A stretch of 64,000 nt of DNA from G963422745 sp963422745 (GTDB lineage: Bacteria; Actinomycetota; Acidimicrobiia; Acidimicrobiales; Aldehydirespiratoraceae), in the NCBI GenBank assembly GCA_963422745.1, contig OY730477.1, positions 1,798,001 through 1,862,000 of the forward strand. The letters are read 5' to 3'. Under the pieces are notes generated by a model. That model was not told the origin of the DNA and searched no databases. It saw nothing but the letters and a program-made list of their open reading frames with translations. The number at the start of each line of letters is the position of its first letter. The first letter of the stretch is position 1. This document shows, in pieces, positions 51,784 through 61,361 of this stretch. The translations under genes and the position numbers were made by a program.

Positions 51784-52712
51784 AGCTCGGCCTTTTGGTA
51801 GCGGCGCAGCGTAAGACCCAAAGCAATTGCGGCATGGATGAGCGGCCCGGCAACCCACAACAGATCCGGGATATCCTGAAGCACAGCGGCAAAATTCTCC
51901 GAGCCGCCATCGCCATCAAATAACACGGTAGTCATAGCGGACATGGTCGTCAGCGGGCTCATAAATATGGCGATCGCGGACCAAGTAGATTCTGCCAGCT
52001 CAACGATGATGCTCACCACTGTGGTGGTCACGATCATGCCTCCGAGCACGGCAACAAGTGCGTAGGCACGGCTCCGGGTAAACATCGCGATCGCCAAGCC
52101 GACAGCACCAAGTTGTAAGCTGGCCAGTAGTGAACTGGCGATGACCGGCCCGAGTTCGTCAAAATCGGAACGCAGCCAGTCCCAGCTGTCGCTAGCTGAC
52201 ATCCATCTGCCAATGAAGATGAGAATCTGAGGAAGCAGGGTCAGTGGAAGCAACGCCAACGTCAACGCGCCGACCTTTGCGAAGACATAATCGCTTCGCT
52301 CGATTGGTCGGGAAAAGTACAGCGTGAGCGTGTTATTTTTTCTGTCGTTGCCGACTAGTTCCGAAGCCATGGTTGCCACGAACAACAAGATGACGATCTG
52401 GACGAATCCGAAGAATTCGGCGTATTCCACAACCTCGGTATCGCCCCCGACAAGGGCCACGGTAATCAACACGATCGCCGCCGGTAGCAACGCGATAGCG
52501 CCGAGCCCGAACGCCAGCACCTTAGGGAAGGTGCCCCTCCCGATGCCGTAGGCGTTGCGAAGACTTAGAACAGCCAGGGCCACGACAGCGGCACGACGAC
52601 CGAGACGGATCCCGTCGTAGTTCTGGTATCCGAGGTCGTAGATCTCTCCACCCGCTGTCTTTGCGTCAGCGGACCCAGCGGCCGGGCTTGGCATCGTCGT
52701 GGGGTCGCTCAT
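51780..52712 (-). CDS. ABC-2 type permease
   Basis: 310 residues, about six membrane segments, with the cytoplasmic motif ELVGNDRKNNTLTLYFSRPIERSDYVFAK that also appears, less well kept, in its partner permease. N-terminal 30 residues are polar. Overlaps the first ATPase by four bases (ATGA). Confidence 0.9.
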   Translation of the reverse strand: MSDPTTMPSPAAGSADAKTAGGEIYDLGYQNYDGIRLGRRAAVVALAVLSLRNAYGIGRGTFPKVLAFGLGAIALLPAAIVLITVALVGGDTEVVEYAEFFGFVQIVILLFVATMASELVGNDRKNNTLTLYFSRPIERSDYVFAKVGALTLALLPLTLLPQILIFIGRWMSASDSWDWLRSDFDELGPVIASSLLASLQLGAVGLAIAMFTRSRAYALVAVLGGMIVTTTVVSIIVELAESTWSAIAIFMSPLTTMSAMTTVLFDGDGGSENFAAVLQDIPDLLWVAGPLIHAAIALGLTLRRYQKAEL

Positions 52713-53641
52713 CCCGGCTCCTTTTCCAAGCGGAACAGGTCGTCGAGTCGGCGACGTTGACGCGCAACACGCACCAAGGGGACATCAAGTTCGATCACCG
52801 TGTCCAAGACAGCTCTGGTGACGGGGGGATGTTCGGCGCTGTCAGCGGCGAGATCTATACATATTGTGCTACCTGAGAGTTCTGCGGGAAGGCCACGCTC
52901 AACGAGGCTGTCCACTACCCGGGCAGGATCCCACTCGACCTCCACAGCAAGCGTGTTGGCAAGACCAGTTAGTTCGCCGACCGCTGCGGATCGAACCAGA
53001 CGCCCCTCATCGATGAGAATGATTGAGTCGCATACGCTTTCGATCTCGCCGAGAAGATGTGACGACATGATCACCGAGATCCCGAACTCGCGTCCGGTGC
53101 GCTCAATCAGAGCCAACATGTCGTCGCGACCGCTGGGATCGAGTCCATTGGTGGGTTCGTCCAGAACCAGAAGCCTCGGGTCGTGTACAAGGGCCTGCGC
53201 AAGCTTGACACGCTGCTTCATGCCTGTGGAGTAGCCCCCGATGTGGCGGTAGCGCTCCTCAAACAACCCGACATGACGAAGAGTCTCAGCGGCGCGTTCA
53301 CGAGCGGCGATCGCAGGGAGTCCGCTCATGCGAGCCATGTGGATCACGAACCGGGTAGCCGACAAGTCGTCGGGAAGGCAGTCGTGTTCGGGCATATAGC
53401 CGATGATCTCGCGGATGCGGATCGGCTCGGTAGCAACATCAAGACCGAACACCTCGGCTCTACCAGAGGTCGCATCAACCAGTCCGAGAAGAATCTTGAT
53501 GAGGGTGCTCTTGCCAGCACCGTTGGGACCAACCAGACCGACGATACCGCTGGGAACGTCAACTGTTAGCCCGGCTAGAGCCGTGACCGAGGAATACCGC
53601 TTGACGAGCGAGGAAGCACTCGCAACGGATTCGGTCATCAT
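52709..53641 (-). CDS. ABC transporter ATPase
   Basis: 310 residues from ATG 53641 (AGGA 7 bases upstream; ATG 53638 possible). Walker A GPNGAGKST, signature GGYSTGMKQRVKLAQAL, Walker B LLVLDEPTNGLD, H-loop SSHLLGE. First gene of the exporter operon, divergent from carbonic anhydrase. The two ATPases are similar enough to come from one duplication of an ATPase-permease pair. Confidence 0.93.
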   Translation of the reverse strand: MMTESVASASSLVKRYSSVTALAGLTVDVPSGIVGLVGPNGAGKSTLIKILLGLVDATSGRAEVFGLDVATEPIRIREIIGYMPEHDCLPDDLSATRFVIHMARMSGLPAIAARERAAETLRHVGLFEERYRHIGGYSTGMKQRVKLAQALVHDPRLLVLDEPTNGLDPSGRDDMLALIERTGREFGISVIMSSHLLGEIESVCDSIILIDEGRLVRSAAVGELTGLANTLAVEVEWDPARVVDSLVERGLPAELSGSTICIDLAADSAEHPPVTRAVLDTVIELDVPLVRVARQRRRLDDLFRLEKEPG

Positions 53642-53731
53642 GGCCACATCCTAATCAGCAGTGCGAGGTTGTAGCAGCACCGAATGGTTGTCTGGCACCG
53701 GGCGTGGCTGCGAAGTGCTACAACCGAGGTT

Positions 53732-54232
53732 GTGTTTTCTGATCTTATTGAATCCAACGATCGCTATCTGCGTGGTCAACACCTGAGCCTGCAAGCAGGC
53801 GCAGCCCGAGGTCTGGCCGTGCTGACCTGCATGGATTCACGGATCGACCCTTTGACCATGCTCGGTTTGGGTTTGGGTGAAGCCAAGATCATCCGCAACG
53901 CCGGAGCGCGGGTCACCGAAGATGTGCTTCGGTCGTTGACCGTCGCCGTGAACTACCTCGGGGTTGATCGGATCTGCATCGTCCATCACACAGATTGCGC
54001 CCTGGCTGCGCGAGACGATCTCAAGATCCGCTCTGAGCTGGCGGACCGCTACGGCGTTGACACGGATGACTTTGTGTTCCTTGCCGGCGTTGAGCAGGGC
54101 GAAGCCGCACGATCCGATCTCGAGTTGCTCCGAGGTTGTCCATTGATACCGAATACGGTGCGGATCGGGCTGTTCGTGCTTGATGTGGTCAGCGGACGAT
54201 TGGCACCTTTGCCCTTGCGCGGGCACGCTTGA
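53732..54232 (+). CDS. Beta-class carbonic anhydrase
   Basis: 166 residues from GTG 53732, chosen because family alignment begins there; GTG/ATG at 53684 would add 16 residues. Zinc ligands Cys33, His86 and Cys89 (CMDSR, HTDC) with Asp35-Arg37 dyad. It is a short member of the family and hydrates CO2; carboxylase or decarboxylase support is possible. The last 30 codons are inside a 106-bp unit repeated twice more downstream. Confidence 0.9.
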   Translation: MFSDLIESNDRYLRGQHLSLQAGAARGLAVLTCMDSRIDPLTMLGLGLGEAKIIRNAGARVTEDVLRSLTVAVNYLGVDRICIVHHTDCALAARDDLKIRSELADRYGVDTDDFVFLAGVEQGEAARSDLELLRGCPLIPNTVRIGLFVLDVVSGRLAPLPLRGHA

Positions 54233-54458
54233 ACAACGCGCTGGGCCATTGATACCGAATACGGTGCGGATCGGGCTGTTCGTGCTTGATGTGGTCAGCG
54301 GACGATTGGCACCTTTGCCCTTGCGCGGGCACGCTTGAACAACGCGCTGGGCCATTGATAGCGAATATGGTGCGGATCGGGTTGTTCGTGCTTGATGTGG
54401 TCAGCGGACGTTTGGCACCTTTGCCCTTGCGCGGGCACGCTTGAACAACGCGCTGGGC
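54141..54458. repeat. 106-bp tandem repeat x3 copying the 3' end of the carbonic anhydrase gene
   Basis: CATTGATACCGAATACGGTG begins at 54141 and 54247, CATTGATAGCGAATATGGTG at 54353. Copies 1 and 2 are identical by eye; copy 3 has about four changes. Copy 1 encodes the C-terminus and stop of the enzyme and 20 bp beyond; copies 2 and 3 are non-coding duplicates. 54459-54569 holds no gene. Confidence 0.95.
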
Positions 54459-54569
54459 CATACAGCGCGTTCGTAGTCACAACAGAGTTTCCGGGTTCAA
54501 ACACCGAACCCGGCCTACGGTCTAGATCCCCCGGCCTCACAGGGGTGCCCTGCGGCTACCGTCACGACG

Positions 54570-55760
54570 ATGAATTTGAGTTCGGGAACGCCAATGGTGG
54601 CCATTCCGGGACCTTCGATCGTTCCGGATCGGGTACGAGCCGCGATGGCACGACCCATGCCCGATATCTACGGCACGGAGCTGCTTGATCTCAGTCTTGG
54701 TTTGCGCGATCACCTGTCCAAGATGGCTCGCACCACCGCTGAGGCATTCATCGTGGTTTCCAACGGTCACGGGGCCTGGCAGATGGCGATCTCCAACACG
54801 CTGGGTCCTGGCGACAAGATCCTGGTGCTTGACTCCGGGCATTTTGCGAGGCTTTGGAGCGAATACGCCTCACTTGCGGGTACCCAAGTTGAGTTCTTAC
54901 CTGGCGATTACCGAAGTCCTTTTGATCCTGACGCTCTAGAGGCCCGCCTTGCTCTCGACTCAGACAACTCGATCAAAGCGATTCTTGTGGCCCATACCGA
55001 CACCATCAGTTCGGTTCGCAACGACATCGCCGCACTCCGGGCTGCTATCGATCGTGTGGGACATGAGGCTCTTTTGTATGTTGACGCCATAGCGTCGCTT
55101 GCCTGTGACCCATTTGAGATGGACAGCTGGGGCGTGGACATCACGGTCGCTGCGTCACAAAAGGGTTTCATGTGCCCCCCTGGTCTGGGTTTCGTCTGGG
55201 CCAACGACAAGGCCCAGGCAGCAATGGATCCTGACAGACCCCGGGTTGGGGCGTTCGACTGGTTCAGCCGCAAGAGCCCGAAGTTCTGCTACGACATCTT
55301 CGCCGGTACGCCCCCAATACCACATCTGTACGCGCTTGACGAGGCCCTTGACCTGATAGCTGCTCAGGGTGGGCTTGAAGCAGTCTGGGCTCGCCATCAA
55401 GTGCTTGCCGATGCGGTACGTGCCGCTGTGCAATCCTGGGCCACGCCGGGAGGGATCGAACTCAACATCGGCTCGCCGCGGCACCGCTCCAATGCCGTGA
55501 CCACAGTACGGACCGGCAACATCGATGCCGACGAACTACGGCGACGCTGCCACAAGCAGGCGGGCCTCGTGCTCGGCGTTGGGATGACCACGATGCCGGA
55601 CCGGTCGTTTCGGATAGGTCACATGGGCTGGCTCAACCCGCCCATGATTCTGGGAACGATGGCTACGATCGAAGCCGGATTGAAGTCAATGGGCGCTCCG
55701 CTGGGTTCCAGCGGAGCCGCCGCGGCAGCTGAGGTGATCGGATGCGCCTTAAGCCGATGA
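54570..55760 (+). CDS. Class V aminotransferase (alanine/serine-glyoxylate or ureidoglycine-glyoxylate type)
   Basis: 396 residues. PGPSIVPDRVRAAM at the start, SNGHGAWQMAI, VAHTDTISSV, LLYVDAIASL and the PLP-binding Lys in ASQKGFMCPPG (about residue 198). It moves an amino group to glyoxylate. Purine-degrading bacteria use close relatives (PucG) for ureidoglycine, which would suit a nucleobase-like substrate, but serine-glyoxylate transaminase is equally possible. Confidence 0.9.
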   Translation: MNLSSGTPMVAIPGPSIVPDRVRAAMARPMPDIYGTELLDLSLGLRDHLSKMARTTAEAFIVVSNGHGAWQMAISNTLGPGDKILVLDSGHFARLWSEYASLAGTQVEFLPGDYRSPFDPDALEARLALDSDNSIKAILVAHTDTISSVRNDIAALRAAIDRVGHEALLYVDAIASLACDPFEMDSWGVDITVAASQKGFMCPPGLGFVWANDKAQAAMDPDRPRVGAFDWFSRKSPKFCYDIFAGTPPIPHLYALDEALDLIAAQGGLEAVWARHQVLADAVRAAVQSWATPGGIELNIGSPRHRSNAVTTVRTGNIDADELRRRCHKQAGLVLGVGMTTMPDRSFRIGHMGWLNPPMILGTMATIEAGLKSMGAPLGSSGAAAAAEVIGCALSR

Positions 55761-55764
55761 CCTG

Positions 55765-55791
55765 CGCTATACCGCCCTTCGCTATACCGCC
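55765..55791. repeat. 15-bp direct repeat after the aminotransferase gene
   Basis: CGCTATACCGCC occurs at 55765 and 55780 with CTT or ATT after it. Short and close; the rest of the 137-bp gap has no clear signal except GGAGG before the next gene. Confidence 0.7.
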
Positions 55792-55897
55792 ATTGTGGTT
55801 CCAACGTGATCGCTCGCGACGACATCGGATCCGCGATGTCGCCTCAAATCGGAGATCTGGATGATCTGTGAGTATCGTCGCTAGTTAAGGAGGATGT

Positions 55898-57559
55898 ATG
55901 GCCCAACAAAACTGGGATTTTGTCATTGTCGGCGGCGGCTCGGCGGGTTGCGCTTTGGCCAATCGTCTGAGCGCGAATCCATCCAACAATGTCCTGGTCC
56001 TAGAGGCTGGGCGCATGGACTGGCGTTGGGATGCGTTCATCCACATGCCAGCCGCTCTGTCGTATCCGATCGGCAATCGATTCTACGACTGGATGTATCG
56101 CAGCGAACCCGAACCATACCTGTATGGACGCCGCGTTCTGCATGCTCGCGGCAAGGTCATGGGCGGCTCCAGCAGCATCAATGGGATGATCTTCCAGCGG
56201 GGCAACCCCAAGGACTTTGACAGGTGGGCCGAGGCCACTGGTACGCAGACCTGGGACTACGCCCACTGTTTGCCGTATTTCAAGCGCCTTGAAAATCGCC
56301 TTGCCGGGGGTGACGACTGGCGAGGAACAGGTGGGCCTCTTGCAGTAGAGACCGGCCCCGCCGACAATCCCTTGTTCAGCGCCTGGCTTGAGGCTGGCCA
56401 GCAGGCGGGATTCGAGCAGACGCCCGACGTCAACGGGTATCGACAAGAGGGTTTCTCCGTCTTCGACAAGAACGTTGTGCGGGGTCGTCGCCTCAGTGCT
56501 GCACGTGCCTACCTGCACCCGGTTCTGATGCGTCCGAACCTGAGGGTGATAACACGGGTCCAAGCAAGCCGGATCGTATTCTCGGGCAATCGTGCCTGTG
56601 GTGTGCAGTATCGGAGCAGCCGAAGCCGCCGTGTCCGTGTCGCCCGCGGAACGGAAATCATCGTGTGTGGTGGGGCTTTCAACTCGCCTCAACTTCTTCA
56701 GCTATCTGGGTTGGGCAACCCCGACCATCTCAGCGGTCTGGGCATTGATGTCGTTGAGGGGTTGACCGGTGTGGGCGAGAACCTTCAAGATCATCTGGAG
56801 ATCTACATCCAACATGTCTGCAAGCAGCCCGTTAGTTTGCAACCGTCTCTTGCGTGGTGGCGAAAGCCGTTGATCGGCCTGCAATGGCTTGCGCGGCGAG
56901 GTCCGGGAATCACGAATCACTTTGAGGCAGGTGCATTCGTGCGGAGCAATGCCGAGGTTGACTATCCGAACCTGATGATGCATTTTCTGCCGCTGGCGGT
57001 TCGCTACGACGGCACGTCTGCGGACCTCGAACACGGATATCAAGTCCATGTCGGCCCGATGCAGTCCGACTCCCGAGGCTTCGTGAGAATCAAATCCTTG
57101 GATCCCCGTGTGCGGCCCATGGTGCAGTTCAACTATCTCAGCACCGCCAAGGACCGCAAGGATTGGATCGAAGCCGTTCGGCTCGCGCGTGATGTCCTCG
57201 ACCAGTCCGCCTTTGTCCCGTTCAACGGGGGAGAGCTGACCCCGGGCCCGTCGGTGATTTCCGACAAACAGATCCTTGAATGGGTTGCGCGCTACTCCGA
57301 GACAGCGCTGCACCCAGCATGTACCGCGCAAATGGGATCCCACGATGAGGCGGTGGTTGATCCGATCAACCTGCGGGTTTACGGGACTCAAGGCTTGCGC
57401 GTTGTGGATGCCTCGGTCATGCCGACCTTGACCAACGCCAACATCTACGCCCCCACAATGATGATCGCGGAGAAGGCCGCCGACATGATTCTCGGTAACA
57501 CGCCGCTTCCACCGGATCACACTGAGGTATTTCGGGCACCGGCGCTTACAACAAGCTGA
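55898..57559 (+). CDS. GMC oxidoreductase (choline/alcohol dehydrogenase-like)
   Basis: 553 residues, SD AAGGAGG. FAD motif DFVIVGGGSAGCALANRLS at the N-terminus, GGSSSINGMIFQRGNP (GMC signature 1), GAFNSPQLLQLSG (signature 2), catalytic His in ALHPACTAQMG and Asn in TNANIYAPTM. It oxidises a primary alcohol to an aldehyde, which ALDH could take further; choline is one candidate among several. Confidence 0.93.
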   Translation: MAQQNWDFVIVGGGSAGCALANRLSANPSNNVLVLEAGRMDWRWDAFIHMPAALSYPIGNRFYDWMYRSEPEPYLYGRRVLHARGKVMGGSSSINGMIFQRGNPKDFDRWAEATGTQTWDYAHCLPYFKRLENRLAGGDDWRGTGGPLAVETGPADNPLFSAWLEAGQQAGFEQTPDVNGYRQEGFSVFDKNVVRGRRLSAARAYLHPVLMRPNLRVITRVQASRIVFSGNRACGVQYRSSRSRRVRVARGTEIIVCGGAFNSPQLLQLSGLGNPDHLSGLGIDVVEGLTGVGENLQDHLEIYIQHVCKQPVSLQPSLAWWRKPLIGLQWLARRGPGITNHFEAGAFVRSNAEVDYPNLMMHFLPLAVRYDGTSADLEHGYQVHVGPMQSDSRGFVRIKSLDPRVRPMVQFNYLSTAKDRKDWIEAVRLARDVLDQSAFVPFNGGELTPGPSVISDKQILEWVARYSETALHPACTAQMGSHDEAVVDPINLRVYGTQGLRVVDASVMPTLTNANIYAPTMMIAEKAADMILGNTPLPPDHTEVFRAPALTTS

Positions 57560-57571
57560 TCCCGCCTACGC

Positions 57572-57605
57572 AGATGATTTGGCTGCCTAGATGATTTGGC
57601 TTGCC
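57572..57605. repeat. 17-bp tandem repeat before the TauE gene
   Basis: AGATGATTTGGCTGCCT (57572) is followed at once by AGATGATTTGGCTTGCC (57589), and a degenerate GTGATCTGGTGG comes next. It sits over the translation start region of the permease gene. Confidence 0.8.
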
Positions 57606-57607
57606 AC

Positions 57608-58390
57608 GTGATCTGGTGGGAGGCATTACTACTGGCCGGTGGAGGACTATGCGCTGGGGTGTTCAACACCATGGCTGGCGGTGGTTCGGCGCTCACTGTG
57701 CCGCTGTTGGTGATTGCCGGGGTTCCAGGCAATATCGCCAACGGCTCGAATCGGATCGGAGTATTGACCTCCAACATCGCGGCAGTTGGGTCGTTTCGAC
57801 GTCTCGGTGTGCGTGGCATTGGTCAAGCTTGGCAATACATGACACCGATTGCGGCAGGTTCACTGGTGGGGGCCTACGCGGTTGACCGTCTCACAGACGA
57901 CGCCTTTGAGATGCTTTTTGGGTTTATCGTGGTGCCGGTGGCTTTGGCGGCAGCTTGGCCACGGGTTGGATCCGGCCCGCCCGATGCTGGCATCCGTCGC
58001 GTTTGGGGTGATCGTGTTTCTCCTGGCTCCGACTGGGGCGCACCCGCCGCCACCGCCGTGTTCTTCGTCATCGGGATCTACGGAGGTGCTGTTCAGGCTG
58101 GCCTGGGGCTGTTGTTGCTCGCCGCGTTGAACCGCAGTGGCCTTGACCTGGTTCTTGCCAACCATGTCAAGGCGGTCGCCAACGTAACAATTACCGCTAT
58201 GGCTGTGCCAGTGTTCATAGCATCGGGCAACGTGCGCTGGGTTCCGGCCATGGTGCTTGCGGCGGGCTTTACCGTCGGCGGCTGGTTGGGGGCTGGCGTA
58301 GTCGTTAAGGGTGGCGATCGCTGGATTCGCGTGGCTATGGTCGTGGCCGCGTTTGTGCTGGCAACCCGGCTGTTGGGGGTGTTCGGATGA
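57608..58390 (+). CDS. TauE/SafE family permease
   Basis: 260 residues from GTG 57608 (TTG 57596 is an alternative). Eight or so hydrophobic segments with the two family motifs: NTMAGGGSALTVPLLV near the N-terminus and GIYGGAVQAGLGLLLL in the middle. Members export sulfite, sulfoacetate or other small anions, so it could link to the cys genes nearby. Stop overlaps the next gene (ATGA). Confidence 0.88.
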   Translation: MIWWEALLLAGGGLCAGVFNTMAGGGSALTVPLLVIAGVPGNIANGSNRIGVLTSNIAAVGSFRRLGVRGIGQAWQYMTPIAAGSLVGAYAVDRLTDDAFEMLFGFIVVPVALAAAWPRVGSGPPDAGIRRVWGDRVSPGSDWGAPAATAVFFVIGIYGGAVQAGLGLLLLAALNRSGLDLVLANHVKAVANVTITAMAVPVFIASGNVRWVPAMVLAAGFTVGGWLGAGVVVKGGDRWIRVAMVVAAFVLATRLLGVFG

Positions 58391-59757
58391 CCTTGCTTGA
58401 TCGTGTAGGAACCCATAGAGGCTATTGGGACTCGCCTTGGCCGGTGGAGTGCGGAGGCAACCGCCGACAAAAGACAACGAGCGGCCGCCTTGATGCACGT
58501 GAAGCCACACCAGAAGTTGTTACCCGGTTGAGCGATCGTTGGGAGGTAATGACCATTCGGCGTGATCCAGGAGAGTGGTATGTGGGCGGCACAATGCCCG
58601 CGTTCGTGGCTGGTTCAGTTTCGCCGTATGGCTGGGTGCAGCGAATAGATCCCGACACCCTTGAGCCCATCGCGGAGTCGCCGCCTTTGAGTTCTGGCGA
58701 TCACGTCTGGTGCGGGGCGATACTGGCGCACGCCAATGGGTCAATTTACTCAGTCAACGGCTCTTACGTTCATCGTCTGAACCCAGTGGATCTGTCCGTG
58801 CAAGCAGAACGGCTGCTCGTTGATCGTAGCCACAACGGACTGCTCGTGTTGTCCGACGGAACCCTGATCACCAAGGATCTGCGGCTCGAGAACCAGGGCC
58901 GCTCAACGTTGACCCGCTTGGATCCCGAGACATTGGCAACCATCGGAGCGTCGTTGGTGTTGCCCGAGGGATCAATGGGACGCATCGCCGCAGACATTGC
59001 AACCGACGCTGCTGTTGGCACCGGAATGGAAACGGACAACCCGACAGGCGACCTCATCTACGTACCGGGAACCGAGCATCTTTTTCGTGTTGTCGTTAGC
59101 GGTGACGAACTCAAGATCGACCCGAACTGGCAACCCCGATACCGCAGCCAAGGCGGTGAGCAGGGAATGGCCTGGGATGTGTGCCTGTCACAGGACTGGT
59201 GTTGGGTGATGGACAACGGCGACGTCGCCTCGGTGCGCCAGATCCACACTGTGCATCCCAACGGTCGCTTCACTACCCGCCCTGATCTGTCATGGCGGCG
59301 GGCAGCTCCGTGGAAGGGTGCTCAGCGTCTGATACGGGTACGGCTCGACAACGCCGAAGCAATCGAAGAGATCGCTCCTTTCGGAGCACCCGGCGGAGGC
59401 GTGATCGCTCCGCCGGTAAACATCCCCGAGCATCATCGTGTTGTTGCCTGGGACAGCATCAACGGTGCGCTGGCGGGCATTGACACTAGCGGCGACGTGC
59501 TCAAACCGGCCTGGCAGTTACCCGTTCGCCCGACCATGCAGCCGGTCGTGTTCGTAGGCTCAGGTGAACTCGTCATCAACGACTTCACCGCAACCGGCGA
59601 AGATGAACTCGTCGTGGTGGACGTCGTGACCGGTGAGATCACCTCAAGGGTGGCCACCGGGTCACGCATCGCAAACGGCATGTTTCTTTCCGCCGGTGAT
59701 GACCGTGATGTCTACTACTGCTCTACCTTGGCCCGGGCCCGGATCCGCTGGAGCTGA
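58387..59757 (+). CDS. Hypothetical protein, probable beta-propeller
   Basis: 456 residues from an ATG overlapping the permease stop. Repeated strands with D/N-G turns (RIDPDTLEPIAES, RLNPVDLSVQAERLL, RLDPETLATIGASL, VVDVVTGEITSRV) suggest a seven-bladed propeller of the SMP30/Kelch type. No catalytic site or signal peptide recognised. Tight coupling with the TauE permease suggests a shared pathway. Confidence 0.78.
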   Translation: MTLLDRVGTHRGYWDSPWPVECGGNRRQKTTSGRLDAREATPEVVTRLSDRWEVMTIRRDPGEWYVGGTMPAFVAGSVSPYGWVQRIDPDTLEPIAESPPLSSGDHVWCGAILAHANGSIYSVNGSYVHRLNPVDLSVQAERLLVDRSHNGLLVLSDGTLITKDLRLENQGRSTLTRLDPETLATIGASLVLPEGSMGRIAADIATDAAVGTGMETDNPTGDLIYVPGTEHLFRVVVSGDELKIDPNWQPRYRSQGGEQGMAWDVCLSQDWCWVMDNGDVASVRQIHTVHPNGRFTTRPDLSWRRAAPWKGAQRLIRVRLDNAEAIEEIAPFGAPGGGVIAPPVNIPEHHRVVAWDSINGALAGIDTSGDVLKPAWQLPVRPTMQPVVFVGSGELVINDFTATGEDELVVVDVVTGEITSRVATGSRIANGMFLSAGDDRDVYYCSTLARARIRWS

Positions 59758-59785
59758 ATCTTCGGCGACGCCTGGGATATGTTCA

Positions 59786-61282
59786 CTAGGTGTTGCGCGG
59801 CCCTAGGTGTTCGCGGATCGATCCGTTGTGAAATGTCATCACACCGTCGTCAACTACACCTTTGGCGATTAACTTGCGGTCAAGTCTGTAGTTCTGTGTG
59901 TTGAGCCATGGTGCCCTGTCGCCTTGGCGCGGCAGCCGGTGCATGCTGCGCTGCATGTATCCCGATGAGAAGTCGGTGACCCAGGGTCGGCTTGGCATGT
60001 CTTGGTTGTGCAGTTCGGGCACGAAAACATCCGTAGCGGTGGACTTCATGTGGTTCAAGAGACGGCACACGTAGCGGGAGGTGAGATCCGCCTTAAGCGT
60101 CCAAGAAGCGTTGATGTAGCCAAAGGTCGAAATCAGGTTCGGGATATCGGAATACCCCATCGCCTTGTATGTCCAGTGCCGTGAAAAGTCAACGGGCTCG
60201 TTGTCAATCTCGAAGTCCATCTCGCCGAGCGTGACCAACCGCAGTCCCGTGGCGGCGATGATGATGTCGGCTTCAATGTGTTTTCCCGATGACAGCAGCA
60301 CACCATTTTCGGTGATTGTGTTGATCGTGTCCGTCACCACCGATGCCTTCTTTGAGTTGATGGCCCCGAAGAGGTCACCGTCGGGTATGAGACAAAGGCG
60401 TTGATCCCACGGGTTGTAGGCAGGCGTGAAGTGCTCGTTGACGTAGTCCGAACCGATTGCTTCACGAGCGACGTTCAAGAGGATTTTCTTGACCTTGTCG
60501 GGATCGGTCCTGGTTTTGCGGTACACCAGATCTTGGTGAAGGATGTTCTTTCGGCGGGTCAGTTGGTATGCGAGCGTTCTTGGCAGGAACCTTCTGAGAC
60601 GGTTTGCCCACTTGTCGACTGCCGGGCGTGACGCCACATAGGTGGGGGAGCGTTGGATCATCGTGATGTGTTCAACGTCATCAGCCATGGCTGGCACCAG
60701 GGTTATGGCCGTAGCACCAGATCCGATCACCGCCACACGCTTGCGGGTGTAGTCAAGGTCTTCAGGCCACTGTTGAGGATGGACGAAGACGCCCTTGAAC
60801 TGCTCACGACCACGCAAGTCCGGGAGGTAGCCGCCCTTGTAGCTGTAGTAACCCGAACACATGAAAAGCACCGACCCCCGGACCTGAATCGGCTCGCCGG
60901 TACTTGTATCAATTCCCGACGCGGTCCAGGCTCGTTGCTCGGAGCACCAACTCGCTTTGCGCAGGAGATGATCGAAACGAATGTGTTGTCGAAGGCCATA
61001 CTCGTCGACGGTTTCGCGCAGGTACTGCATGATCGACGGTCCGTCCGCTATCGACTTTTCCTGCTCCCAGGGCTTGAAGTCGAAACCGAGCGTGTGCATG
61101 TCGCTATCGGAGCGGACCCCGGGATAGCGGAAAAGGTCCCAAGTGCCGCCGATGTCGGATCTGCCCTCGCAGATCACGAAGGACCTGTCCGGGCAGCGCA
61201 TACGCAGATGACACGCAGCGCTGATCCCGGAGATCCCTGCCCCGACGATCACTACATCAAACCGTTGCGGGCTGTCGGCCAT
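59786..61282 (-). CDS. Flavin monooxygenase, Baeyer-Villiger type
   Basis: 498 residues. FAD motif VVIVGAGISGISA (10-22), second Rossmann VAVIGSGATAI (183-193), and between them the Baeyer-Villiger fingerprint FxGxxxHxxxWP exactly as FKGVFVHPQQWP (162-173). It inserts oxygen next to a ketone, or oxidises N/S in small molecules, using NADPH. The extended C-terminus with long Arg-rich segment is common in this class. Convergent to the propeller gene. Confidence 0.93.
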   Translation of the reverse strand: MADSPQRFDVVIVGAGISGISAACHLRMRCPDRSFVICEGRSDIGGTWDLFRYPGVRSDSDMHTLGFDFKPWEQEKSIADGPSIMQYLRETVDEYGLRQHIRFDHLLRKASWCSEQRAWTASGIDTSTGEPIQVRGSVLFMCSGYYSYKGGYLPDLRGREQFKGVFVHPQQWPEDLDYTRKRVAVIGSGATAITLVPAMADDVEHITMIQRSPTYVASRPAVDKWANRLRRFLPRTLAYQLTRRKNILHQDLVYRKTRTDPDKVKKILLNVAREAIGSDYVNEHFTPAYNPWDQRLCLIPDGDLFGAINSKKASVVTDTINTITENGVLLSSGKHIEADIIIAATGLRLVTLGEMDFEIDNEPVDFSRHWTYKAMGYSDIPNLISTFGYINASWTLKADLTSRYVCRLLNHMKSTATDVFVPELHNQDMPSRPWVTDFSSGYMQRSMHRLPRQGDRAPWLNTQNYRLDRKLIAKGVVDDGVMTFHNGSIREHLGPRNT

Positions 61283-61361
61283 TCGCTCAGTGTGCCAGGG
61301 TTGTGCTCAAAGCCACGAATGGTATCTCCCAGGTAGGCGATCGCCTGCTGGCACCAACGCA

